Shown here piece after piece: positions 1-10,870 of a stretch of 64,000 nt of DNA. The stretch spans positions 1,550,001-1,614,000 of the forward strand of contig NZ_CP096032.1 in NCBI RefSeq assembly GCF_023115425.1, written 5' to 3'. The translations under genes and the position numbers were made by a program. Source of the DNA: Synechococcus sp. A10-1-5-1. GTDB taxonomy: Bacteria > Cyanobacteriota > Cyanobacteriia > PCC-6307 > Cyanobiaceae. The first letter of the stretch is position 1; each line of letters begins with the position of its first letter. Below the pieces are notes generated by a model. That model was not told where the DNA came from and did not search any database. It worked only from the letters and a program-made list of their open reading frames with translations.

Positions 1-511
1 TCCATTCCTGCAGCGCTGATTTCCAGTTGTGCAGGTGGGGATCGGCTTCAAAATCCTTTGCGGTTCTTTGCCAGTGGGGGGTCAGCCAAAGCAGCACCGG
101 CCTGAGGTCGCCCCAGATGCGATAGAGCGCCCCGATGCAGGCTTCACATGCTTCGGCCCTCAGAGTGGCCTGGGCACTGGCATCTCCTGCTGCCGTTGGA
201 CCCATGCGTAAGACGGCGTCGATCCCCACCGCCTGGCCGAGTTCTGCAAGCCAGCGGTCGCTGACCAGTTGGGCCCGCAAAGCAGAGCTCTGCCCAACGC
301 TCAAGTTGGGGTAGTGCTGCTCGAGGAATTCCGAGGCCGCCAGCCGCAGCACGGCGTCCCCAAGAAATTCCAGTTTTTCGTGGTTGACGCTGAGCCCGGC
401 GGAGGTGTGGGTGAGGGCCTCATCCAGTCGCTTGAGGTCCATGCCGGCCTGGGGGGTGAGCCCCAGACCTTCAAGGAACTGCAGCAATTGGGCGTGGCGT
501 TCAGCGTTCAT
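1..511 (-). CDS. rnc: Ribonuclease III, 3' end cut by window edge
   Basis: Endoribonuclease that cleaves double-stranded RNA in rRNA and mRNA processing. About 170 residues are visible, starting at an ATG (complement of 509-511). The family signature KLEFLGDAVL lies near residue 45, followed by the helical RNase III catalytic domain; the acidic EACEACIGALY segment is the second conserved metal-binding region. The sequence reaches the start of the expected C-terminal dsRNA-binding domain (HNWKSALQEW) and runs off the left edge. The start lies only about 6 nt downstream of the RNase P RNA gene on the same strand, and no clear Shine-Dalgarno sequence fits between them. Family assignment is secure; the start is the only in-frame ATG that precedes the conserved domain. 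Confidence 0.93.
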   Translation of the reverse strand, partial: MNAERHAQLLQFLEGLGLTPQAGMDLKRLDEALTHTSAGLSVNHEKLEFLGDAVLRLAASEFLEQHYPNLSVGQSSALRAQLVSDRWLAELGQAVGIDAVLRMGPTAAGDASAQATLRAEACEACIGALYRIWGDLRPVLLWLTPHWQRTAKDFEADPHLHNWKSALQEW

Positions 512-517
512 TGGGGT

Positions 518-911
518 GAAAGCAGGACGTAAGCCGGGTTCTGTTCTCCTCTCCGAAGAAAGGGGGCGATCATCTGTCTGGGACCACCGTTACCGGTGGC
601 CTCAAGCGGCGCAAGAAAAGCGGAACGGGTGTCATGGCCAACCCTTGTTCCTAGGCCTTGCTCCCAGCCGGGGTTTACCGAGCCAGCACCTCTCGATGCT
701 GCTGGTGCGCTCTTACCGCACCTTTGCACCCTTGCCTGATCCCCGAGGGGCCATCGGCGGTGTGTTTCTGTGGCACTCTCCTCACGGTCACCCGCACTGG
801 GCGTTACCCAGCAAGCCTGGCCATTGGGGAGCCCGGACTTTCCTCAACCGGTCCGTTCCACCAGCCCGAGGGCTTGGGCGTCTCCCGGTCGCGATCACCT
901 CGCCTGCTTTC
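518..911 (-). ncRNA. rnpB: RNase P RNA (M1 RNA)
   Basis: Catalytic RNA of RNase P, which matures tRNA 5' ends. On the minus strand the conserved blocks appear in order: GAGGAAAGTCCGGGC near the 5' end, ACAGAAA, GGTAAACCCC, AGACAGATGATCG, and ACAGAACCCGGCTTA near the 3' end. The ends were set by helix P1: the 9-nt run GAAAGCAGG (911 to 903) pairs perfectly with CCTGCTTTC (526 to 518). This gives an RNA of about 394 nt, normal for a cyanobacterial A-type RNA. rnc follows on the same strand with no terminator between them, so read-through and 3' processing are likely. Confidence 0.96.
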
Positions 912-917
912 AAACCC

Positions 918-924
918 CATAATG
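918..924. promoter_or_regulatory. Candidate shared -10 region for rnpB (-) and tRNA-Arg (+)
   Basis: The sequence CCATAATGG is nearly self-complementary. It reads CATAAT (918-923) on the plus strand, about 11 nt before the mature tRNA-Arg 5' end, and CATTAT (924-919) on the minus strand, about 8 nt before the P1-defined rnpB 5' end. Both are 4-5/6 matches to TATAAT. No convincing -35 box is seen for either. The call is inference from position and similarity. Confidence 0.45.
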
Positions 925-933
925 GCGACCTGG

Positions 934-1007
<74 letters not shown>

Positions 1008-1099
1008 TCTTCGATGCGCTCAGGGGTAGTCACCGCTACCGGTAGTGGCGTGCTGGACGTTGCCACTGCCGCTAGCGTGTAGGCAATCGCCACATCGCC

Positions 1100-1414
1100 A
1101 TGGCACAGCTGCATGATCTCAGGCTGCGGCTACTGGTGCAACAGGAGAGCGAGCGGATCGTCAACAGCCTTCCCGACGGCCTAGACCTCTCTGTGATCCA
1201 GGCCCGCTGCCTCTGCTGGTTGGCCCTGTTGGCTGAGGCCCACGAGGACAGCGCCAACGAGGCGGTCCATGAAGGCGACACCGATCAGGCCATGGCCTGG
1301 TTCGCCGATTCGATGCGCCTGCGCGATGTGATCCAGGTGGTCAGCTCGATTGAGATTCCGATTCCCGGAGCCACGGAAGACACCAGCGAGCCCGGCGATT
1401 CTCTGGCGGCCTAA
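1100..1414 (+). CDS. Conserved hypothetical protein, 104 aa
   Basis: Soluble acidic protein starting at ATG 1100. No catalytic motif or signal peptide is visible. It is mostly helical by composition, with a Cys-Leu-Cys-Trp segment near residue 37 and a run of acidic and Ala-rich residues toward the C-terminus. It resembles the short hypothetical proteins common in marine Synechococcus genomes, but I cannot assign a function. It stands alone on the plus strand between tRNA-Arg and the next small ORF (56-nt gap). The codon choice looks native to this genome, which supports it as a real gene. Confidence 0.6.
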   Translation: MAQLHDLRLRLLVQQESERIVNSLPDGLDLSVIQARCLCWLALLAEAHEDSANEAVHEGDTDQAMAWFADSMRLRDVIQVVSSIEIPIPGATEDTSEPGDSLAA

Positions 1415-1469
1415 GCCAACAAATTCAGATTCCCTTTATTTCTGAGTCAACCTGGTGTCATGATGTGAT

Positions 1470-1952
1470 TTGACCAACGAAGGGACCGCGGTGCCGGAAG
1501 AGCCCTGCCAATGCCCTGACTGTCAGCGGTTCTACCGGGAACACGACCGGTTGATTCGGGAGAATCCCACGCTGCGTCAGCAACAGGAGCTCAGCTGGGC
1601 TGCTCTGCAGTCATTCCGCACCCTGGCTGGTCGGGTCCTTGAGGATCTCCAGAAATCCACTCCTGACTCCGACGCCCAGTCCACCCCTGCCGCGGCCGCT
1701 GCTGGCGCCGCTCCCCAGGAAGCTTCGGCCCACGATGCGCTCCAGCAGGCCGTTAACGATCTCGAGAACATCAACGCCCACCTCTTCTCCATCGAGGCCC
1801 TCATGGAGCGGATTTTTGATGTGCGCGTTCCTGAGCCTGTGGAACACAAGTTCCGTGAGATTGCCGGCGAGCTCGCTCCCGATCCGCTCAATGCCGATCG
1901 CCTGCGTCTGAACCGCTTGTTGCACCAAACCCCCGATCTTCCCGATCGCTGA
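1470..1952 (+). CDS. Conserved hypothetical protein with CxCxxC motif, 160 aa
   Basis: The start is TTG at 1470 (GTG at 1491 is an alternative). Near the N-terminus is CQCPDC, a possible metal-binding or redox cluster. The middle is a low-complexity Ala/Pro segment, and the C-terminal half looks helical and probably coiled-coil (DLENINAHLFSIEALMERIF). No known domain is recognised. The last 65 nt overlap the convergent 3' end of ackA, an unusually long tail-to-tail overlap. Reality is supported by the structured C-terminal half and by lack of any other gene in the interval; function unknown. Confidence 0.6.
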   Translation: MTNEGTAVPEEPCQCPDCQRFYREHDRLIRENPTLRQQQELSWAALQSFRTLAGRVLEDLQKSTPDSDAQSTPAAAAAGAAPQEASAHDALQQAVNDLENINAHLFSIEALMERIFDVRVPEPVEHKFREIAGELAPDPLNADRLRLNRLLHQTPDLPDR

Positions 1953-2940
1953 TCAGCCTGGCGATCATTCCCTCCTCATCGGCGGCGATCTGAAGCCATT
2001 GGGGCGTCCCAAGCCAGGACATCTCGTCTTTTAGTTGCTCGAGCAGCTCGCTGTCATTGGATCCAATTCCCCCTGTCAGCGCAATCTGATCGACACCCCC
2101 CAGGCTGGAAGCCATCGCCGCGATCCCCGCTTTTAGGCGGTGCAGGAAGACCTGAATCGCCAGTTGGGCACCCCTGTGCCCTTGAACGGCCGCCCCTCGC
2201 AGTTCTTTCCAGTCACCGCTCAGGCCAGAGAGGCCAGCGAGGCCGCTGTGGTGGTTGAGCATGTCATCCACTGCGCTGACTCCCATGCCGTTGTGGAGCA
2301 GGGCCAGCAGTAAGCCTGGGTCGATTGAGCCGCTGCGGGTGGCCATCACCAGCCCTTCCATCGGTGTGAAACCCATGGAGGTGTCGATGCATTGGCCTTC
2401 GGTGATGGCGGCCACGGAGCAGCCGGCACCGAGGTGAACGCTGATCAGCCGCGGCCCAGGCGCCAGTTGGGACACGTGTTGGTGGTTGATCCCATGGAAG
2501 CCGAAGCGGCGGTAGCCCTGGCTCCGCAGCTCTTGGGGGATGGCGTAGCTGTAGGCCGCCTCCGGCAGGGTGGCGTGAAAGGCGGTGTCAAAGCAGGCCC
2601 ATTGCGGCAGGTCGGGCCGCTGCTGCTGCAGCCACCGAATCGCGGCGAGGGCCGGCGGATTGTGCAGCGGTGCCAGTGGGCTCAAGGCCTCCAGCTCAGG
2701 CAGGGTCGAGGGGGTGATCGGTGTCGGCGCCCGGAAGCGCTCACCGCCATGGACCACCCGGTGGCCAGCTCGCGAGATCTGACTCCACCAGGGAGCCAGT
2801 GCTGGGCCGAGCCATGTATCCAAGTCCCCGGGGAGTTTCACCCCCGAACGGGAGGCATTCCAGAGTCGCTCGGTTCCCGATGTGTCAAAGACAGCCGCCT
2901 TGAGGCTGGAGCTGCCCACGTTGAGCACCAGGATCGCCAT
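1888..2940 (-). CDS. ackA: Acetate kinase
   Basis: Converts acetyl phosphate and ADP to acetate and ATP. Family landmarks are present in order: N-terminal VLNVGSSSLK with the conserved Asn, GHRVVHGG with the substrate Arg, CFDTAFHATLP with the catalytic Asp, the RRFGFHG segment, the HLGAG phosphate loop, TRSGSIDPG, and the C-terminal DEEGMIAR with the metal-binding Glu. At 350 aa it is shorter than the usual ~400 aa; part of the loss is just after FHGINHQHV. It is the third gene of the run xfp-glgP-ackA, 15 nt after glgP, so it likely uses acetyl phosphate made by the phosphoketolase. Its 3' end overlaps a convergent hypothetical gene by 65 nt. Confidence 0.93.
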   Translation of the reverse strand: MAILVLNVGSSSLKAAVFDTSGTERLWNASRSGVKLPGDLDTWLGPALAPWWSQISRAGHRVVHGGERFRAPTPITPSTLPELEALSPLAPLHNPPALAAIRWLQQQRPDLPQWACFDTAFHATLPEAAYSYAIPQELRSQGYRRFGFHGINHQHVSQLAPGPRLISVHLGAGCSVAAITEGQCIDTSMGFTPMEGLVMATRSGSIDPGLLLALLHNGMGVSAVDDMLNHHSGLAGLSGLSGDWKELRGAAVQGHRGAQLAIQVFLHRLKAGIAAMASSLGGVDQIALTGGIGSNDSELLEQLKDEMSWLGTPQWLQIAADEEGMIARLISDREDRGFGATSGSDAGDRH

Positions 2941-2955
2941 GGCGACGCTGGATCC

Positions 2956-5480
<2,525 letters not shown>

Positions 5481-5481
<1 letters not shown>

Positions 5482-7901
5482 CAGGCCAGCTCGGTTGGGA
5501 CTGCAGTGCTCCACTGCCAATTGCTGATCTCCGGGGCATCCATCCCGTGCTCATGCGCGTAAGCGCGATTGGCCAGGATCGATTCCTTCATCTGCTCCTT
5601 GATGTGAGCAGCGCGGGACATTAACCCCGGAACTCTGTCGATCACATCGATCACCAAGCTGAACCGGTCGATTTGGTTGTTCATCGCCAGTTCCAGCGGG
5701 GTGTTGATGTTGCCTTTTTCCTTGTATCCACGGACATGGAAATTGGCATGGTTGCGGCGCCGGTAGGTCAACCGGTGGATCAACCAGGGATACCCATGGA
5801 AGTTGAACAGAACCGGGCGATTGGTGGTGAAGAGTGTGTCGAAATCCCGATCGCTTAAGCCATGGGGATGTTCGCTCGGTTGCGTCAGGGCAAAGAGCTT
5901 CACCACATTCAGGACCCGGACCCGTAGCTCGGGGAGCTCCCGCCGCAGGATCTCCACCGCCGCCAGGGTCTCCTGGGTGGGGATGTCACCGGCGCAGGCC
6001 ATCACCACATCCGGCTCATCTGGCTGCCCACTGACGTGGTCATTGCTGGCCCAGCCCCAGAGGCCGACGCCCTTCGCGACATGGGTTCTGGCCTGCTCAA
6101 GGGAGAGGTACTGCAGGTGCTCTTGCTTGTCGCTGACGATCAGGTTGCAGACGTCAGGCTCCACCAAGGCCTCCTCGGCGACGGCCAGCAGGCAGTTGGC
6201 ATCGGCCGGGAGGTAGACCCGCACCACATCGCCGCTCTTGTTGCCGGTCAGATCAATGAACCCCGGGTCCTGGTGGGTGAACCCGTTGTGGTCCTGACGC
6301 CAGACCGTTGAGGAGATCAGGCAGGTCCAGGGGGCGATTGCGGCGCGCCAAGGGGCGTGGTGGCGGCAGCTCTCTAGCCATTTGGCGTGCTGGTTGAACA
6401 TCGAGGCGATCACGTGAGCAAAGGCCTCGTAGGTGTGGAACAGGCCGTAGCGGCCCGTCAGGAGATACCCCTCGAGCATCCCCACCAAGGTGTGTTCACT
6501 GAGCATCTCCACGACCCGTCCCTGCCTGGCCAGCTCCCCGCCATCGCTGTCTTCGGGCCGCAGTTCCGCCATCCAGACCTTTTTGCTGCACTCGTAGATG
6601 GCCTGCAGCCGGTTGGAGGCGGTTTCGTCAGGGCCGAAGACCCGCAGGTTGGTTGGGTTTTGGGCGATCGCGTCCCGCAGTAGTGCCCCTAGGGCAGCGG
6701 TGTTGCCATGGCGGCTCACCCCGGGTTTGGAGACCGGCACTGCATACCGCTCCCGATCCGGGAGGGTCAGGGGGTGGCGCAGCAACCCCCCATTGGCATG
6801 GGGGTTGGATCCCATGCGCTTGGTCCCGCTGGGCGACAGTGCCTGCAGCTCTGGGCGGAGTCGTCCTTCTTCGTTGAAGAGTTCCTCGGGGCGATAACTC
6901 TTGAGCCAGGCCTCCAGTTGCTGGAGTTGCTCGGGATCCTGCTTGGGGTTTGGAAGGGGCACTTGATGGGCACGCCAGAACCCTTCAATCCGATGGCCGT
7001 GGAGCGCTTCAGGCCCTGTCCAGCCCTTGGGGGAGCGCAACACGATCATCGGCCAGATCGGTCGGCTGGCCTGGTCGGCGCCGCCTTCCTCCTGGGCGTG
7101 CTGGCGGATCTCCTGCAGCCGGCTGATGACCTGATCCATGGCGGAGGCCATCGCTTGATGCATCGCCTGCGGATCGCTGCCTTCGACAAACAGCGGCTCC
7201 CAGCCGTAGCCCCGCAGCAGGCTGCTGAGCTCCTGCTTAGGAATGCGGGCTAGCAGGGTCGGGTTGGCGATTTTGTAGCCGTTGAGGTGCAGCACCGGCA
7301 GCACCACCCCATCGCTGATGGGGTTGAGGAACTTGTTGATGTGCCAGCTGGTGGCGAGAGGCCCTGTCTCCGCCTCGCCATCACCAACGCAGGCAATGGC
7401 GATCAGCTCCGGGTTGTCGAAGACCGCGCCGCAGGCGTGGGAGAGGACATAGCCCAGTTCTCCCCCTTCATGGATCGATCCCGGGGTTTCGGGGGTGCAG
7501 TGGCTGCCGATGTGACCGGGAAAGGAGAACTGCTTGAAGAAGCGCTTCAGGCCTTCGGCATCCAGTGATTTGTCCGGATAGATCTCCGAATAGGAGCCAT
7601 CGAGGTAGGTGGGGCCGAGCACCCCCGGTGCGCCATGGCCTGGCCCCGAGAGGTAGATCGCGTTCAGCCCATGGCGCTGGATCACCCGATTGGCGTGGGC
7701 CCAGATGAAGGCCTGCCCTGGGCTGGAGCCCCAGTGCCCGAGCAGGCGGTTTTTGATGTGCTCAGGCTTCAGTGGCTCCCGCAGCAGCGGGTTGTCCTGG
7801 AGATAGATCATTCCCACCGCCAGGTAGTTGGCGGCACGCCACCAGGCGTTCAGTCGCTCAAACTCCTCTGCTGGCAAGGGATGGGCGGAATCGATGGCCA
7901 T
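5481..7901 (-). CDS. xfp: Phosphoketolase (xylulose 5-phosphate / fructose 6-phosphate)
   Basis: Thiamine-diphosphate enzyme that cleaves xylulose 5-phosphate or fructose 6-phosphate with phosphate to give acetyl phosphate plus glyceraldehyde 3-phosphate or erythrose 4-phosphate. At 806 aa it has the usual length. Visible signatures are SGPGHGAPG near residue 85, the ThDP/Mg motif GDGEAETGPLATSW near 173, and the RHHAPWRAAIAPWTCL region in the second half. It is the first gene of the minus-strand operon with glgP (TGATG overlap) and ackA. No pta is nearby, and none is needed for acetyl phosphate made here. The antiporter gene is divergent upstream with a 95-nt gap. Confidence 0.96.
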
Positions 7902-7996
7902 GGCTTCCGCTGCTTGTGCCTGGGCGGAAGGTAGCCGTGGTCACAGGAAATGACGCCGTCGGGCGAGACTCTCGTGCGGAATCACTTACGACCGTT

Positions 7997-9334
7997 ATGC
8001 CGGAGATCGGCGCCCATCAGCTCGAAGTGGTCGAAACCCTGATCGGGGTCGGCCGCTTCCTGGTGATTTTCGTGGCGGCTCGCCTGTTGGCGGAACTGCT
8101 GGTGCGCTGGCAGTTGCCCACCATCCTTGGTGAGCTGGTCGCCGGCGTGATCATCGGTGCCTCGGGCTTGCACCTGATCGTTCCGCCTGAGACCCAGGCT
8201 GCCGTGGCCAATTGGGCTCTGCAGTTAATGGGCTCCCTGGCGGATGTCCCTCCGCAACTGGTTGGGGAGGTTTACAACGAAAGTTTCCCCAGCCTGCAGG
8301 CGGTGGCCACCTTGGGCCTCTTCGCCCTGCTCTTCCTGACGGGTCTCGAGAGCGACCTGGATGAGCTCGTTGCGGTTGGGGCCCAAGCGATCACCGTGGC
8401 CGTCGCCGGCGTGGCAGTGCCCTTTGCCCTCGGCACCGCGGGCTTGATGGCGCTCTTCCACGTGGAGGTGATCCCCGCGGTCTTCGCTGGGGCGGCCATG
8501 ACAGCCACCAGCATCGGCATCACGGCCAGCGTGTTCAGCGAGCTCAAGATGCTCCGCTCCCGTGAGGGCCAGATCGTGATTGGCGCGGCGGTTCTGGACG
8601 ACATCCTGGGCATCGTCATCCTCGCGGTGGTGGTGAGCATCGCCGGAGGCGGCAGCCTGGAGCTGGGCCCGATCCTCAAACTGCTGGCCGCGGCCGTGGT
8701 CTTCGTTGTCGCCGCCATTGGCCTGAGCCGCTCGGCTGCCCCTGGATTCGATTGGTTGATTGATCGCCTCAAGGCCCCCGGTGATGTCGTGGTGGCCTCG
8801 TTTGTGGTGCTGACCCTCTGCTGCTTTGCCGCCACGGCTATCGGCCTGGAGGCGGCCCTGGGGGCCTTCGCTGCTGGCTTGATCTTGAGCAAGTCAAACC
8901 ACACCCACGCCATCGAAGCGGCGGTCAAGCCGGTGGTGGCGCTCTTCGCCACGATCTTCTTTGTTCTGATCGGCACCGGCATGGATCTGTCGGTGCTTAA
9001 TCCCCTGGACCCACAGAACCGTGAGGGCCTGGTGATCGCTGCCTTCCTGCTGGTGGTTGCGATCCTGGGCAAGGTGGTCTCCGGCTGGACCTTCCTCTCC
9101 AAGGAGCCCACGAACCGTCTGGTGGTGGGTCTGGGGATGATGCCCCGCGGCGAAGTGGGCCTGATCTTCCTGGGTCTTGGCACCCAGGCCAAGCTCCTCA
9201 GTCCGGCGCTTGAGGCGGCGATCTTGCTGATGGTGATCGGCACCACCTTCTTGGCCCCGATCCTGCTCAGACTGGTCTTGGCTGGAAAGAGTGATGGACC
9301 CGACCTCGACCCCCTCGCCGAAATCCCCACTTAG
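7997..9334 (+). CDS. CPA2-family Na+(K+)/H+ antiporter
   Basis: Integral membrane cation/proton exchanger of about 445 aa with 11-13 hydrophobic segments and no C-terminal regulatory domain. The N-terminal LPTILGELVAGVIIGASGL is the typical first helix hairpin; AVLDDILGIV contains the paired acidic residues expected in the transport core, and GMMPRGEVGLIF matches the conserved helix of this family. The ATG at 7997 was chosen because upstream in-frame sequence runs antisense through xfp. NhaS3-type proteins are the likely cyanobacterial relatives. The ion preferred cannot be told from sequence. It overlaps the next gene by about 41 nt. Confidence 0.88.
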   Translation: MPEIGAHQLEVVETLIGVGRFLVIFVAARLLAELLVRWQLPTILGELVAGVIIGASGLHLIVPPETQAAVANWALQLMGSLADVPPQLVGEVYNESFPSLQAVATLGLFALLFLTGLESDLDELVAVGAQAITVAVAGVAVPFALGTAGLMALFHVEVIPAVFAGAAMTATSIGITASVFSELKMLRSREGQIVIGAAVLDDILGIVILAVVVSIAGGGSLELGPILKLLAAAVVFVVAAIGLSRSAAPGFDWLIDRLKAPGDVVVASFVVLTLCCFAATAIGLEAALGAFAAGLILSKSNHTHAIEAAVKPVVALFATIFFVLIGTGMDLSVLNPLDPQNREGLVIAAFLLVVAILGKVVSGWTFLSKEPTNRLVVGLGMMPRGEVGLIFLGLGTQAKLLSPALEAAILLMVIGTTFLAPILLRLVLAGKSDGPDLDPLAEIPT

Positions 9335-9845
9335 AGGTTGGCAGTTCAGCTGGGGCGGTTGGTTCGACAACCGCCACGGGGAGTGGTGGCTGCTCGCCCA
9401 GCTGCTGTTGGTTGCAGCCACCCTGTTTCCGGCTTGGCCTGTCCCTGGGAGCTGGGGCTATGCCTGGCCTTTGCCGCTGGCATTGGCTGGTGTGCTGCTC
9501 TTTCTGCTGGGTTTGGCTTTGGCGGCCCAGGCCTTCTGGCGTTTGGGTCCCAGCCTGACGCCCTTGCCCGATCCCAAGCCCGGTGCGGCCTTGGTGACGA
9601 GCGGGGCCTACGGGCGCTGCCGCCATCCGCTCTATCAAGCCGTTTTGCTGTGTGAGCTCGGCGTGGCCTTGGCCCTCGGCAGCCTGTTTCATCTCGGGCT
9701 CTTTCTGGCCCTGGCCGCGGTGCTCGGCGGCAAAGCGCGGCGGGAGGAGCGGTTCCTCGTCCCGCTCCATCCGGAGTACCTCAGCTATCGCCGCAGCACC
9801 CCGGCGATCCTGCCGGGTCTGCCTTGGTTGGATTGGCGCAGCTGA
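9294..9845 (+). CDS. Membrane methyltransferase, isoprenylcysteine O-methyltransferase-like
   Basis: About 183 aa with three to four hydrophobic stretches. The conserved C-terminal core of the ICMT/phospholipid methyltransferase group is seen as TSGAYGRCRHPLYQA followed by a membrane helix pair and REERFL...HPEYLSYRRSTP. This core binds S-adenosylmethionine at the membrane face. The substrate is unknown. The start is ATG 9294 (GTG 9291 is equally possible); both lie inside the end of the antiporter gene, so the two are probably translationally linked. It converges on dus with 1 nt between their ends. Confidence 0.8.
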   Translation: MDPTSTPSPKSPLRGWQFSWGGWFDNRHGEWWLLAQLLLVAATLFPAWPVPGSWGYAWPLPLALAGVLLFLLGLALAAQAFWRLGPSLTPLPDPKPGAALVTSGAYGRCRHPLYQAVLLCELGVALALGSLFHLGLFLALAAVLGGKARREERFLVPLHPEYLSYRRSTPAILPGLPWLDWRS

Positions 9846-9846
9846 G

Positions 9847-10845
9847 CTAGAGCCCGCGCTCTTCCAGTTGCTGGGCGGCCCGCTCGAGGACCTCCGGCCC
9901 GGCGTCCCGTTGGCCAGCGGCTTGGCCAAGATTCCGGCGCCAATGGCGGGCGCCGCTCACCCCTTCCACCACCTGCACGAGGTGCCGGGCAATGGACCAC
10001 AGCCGCCCTCCGCTGCTGCACCAACCTTCGGCATAGGGAATCAGACCCCGCACCACCGTGGAGGCCTTGGCCACCGCCTGGCTGTCGTCCCCGAAGAGAT
10101 CCCGGTCCACCGTGGCCCAGCGCAATGGGTGGTCGTAGGCGGCCCGGCCCACCATCACCCCATCCACCGATTCGAGCTGCTCGAGGCAGCTGCTGAGCTC
10201 CAGCAGGCCTCCGTTCAGTTCAATCGTCAGCTGCGGCCGGTCGGCCTTGAGCTGATGCACTAGCTCGTAGCGGAGGGGAGGAATCGTGCGGTTTTGCTTG
10301 GGGTCCAAGCCTTCGAGCCAGGCCTTGCGGGCGTGGACGCTGAAGCGCTGGGCACCGGCCGCGGCCACGGTGTCGACAAAGGTCAGCAGTTCCCCGTAGG
10401 AATCGCGCTCATCAATGCCGATGCGGTGCTTCACCGTGACCGGCAGCGGCGAGGCCTTGGCCATGGCGCTAATGCAACGGGCCACCTGCTCGGGCTCGGC
10501 CATCAGACAGGCTCCGAAGCGCCCCTTCTGGACTTTTTCGCTGGGACAGCCGACGTTGAGGTTGATCTCGTCGTAGCCGCGATCGGCGGCGATGCGTGCG
10601 GCTTCGGCCAGCAGGACGGGGTCGTCTCCCCCCACCTGCAGGGCGATCGGGTGTTCGATCGGATCGAAGTCGATCAGTCGGTCTCGCCGCTCGCTGTGGT
10701 GGAGGGCCTGGGCCACCACCATTTCGGTGTAGAGCAGGCTGCGACGGCTGATTTGCCGCATCAGCACCCGGAAGTGCCGATCGGTGTAGTCCATCATCGG
10801 AGCCACACTGAAGCGGTAGGCCCCGTTCAGCAGCGAATCGGGCAT
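9847..10845 (-). CDS. dusA: tRNA-dihydrouridine synthase (DusA type)
   Basis: FMN-dependent reductase that makes dihydrouridine in the tRNA D loop. The 332-aa protein begins with YRFSVAPMMDYTDRHFR, typical of the flavin-binding first strand, and carries NLNVGCPSEKVQKGRFGACLM with the active-site Cys, then the VKHRIGID and ELNGG...VMVGRAAY phosphate-binding strands of the TIM barrel. The C-terminal helical part ends in ERAAQQLEERGL. An upstream in-frame ATG at 10941 lies inside the divergent flavoprotein gene; the ATG at 10845 directly precedes the conserved sequence and is preferred. DusA rather than DusB/C is inferred from the MMDYTDRHFR form. Confidence 0.92.
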   Translation of the reverse strand: MPDSLLNGAYRFSVAPMMDYTDRHFRVLMRQISRRSLLYTEMVVAQALHHSERRDRLIDFDPIEHPIALQVGGDDPVLLAEAARIAADRGYDEINLNVGCPSEKVQKGRFGACLMAEPEQVARCISAMAKASPLPVTVKHRIGIDERDSYGELLTFVDTVAAAGAQRFSVHARKAWLEGLDPKQNRTIPPLRYELVHQLKADRPQLTIELNGGLLELSSCLEQLESVDGVMVGRAAYDHPLRWATVDRDLFGDDSQAVAKASTVVRGLIPYAEGWCSSGGRLWSIARHLVQVVEGVSGARHWRRNLGQAAGQRDAGPEVLERAAQQLEERGL

Positions 10846-10870
10846 CACCCCATGCTCGCCTTTCACGCTG

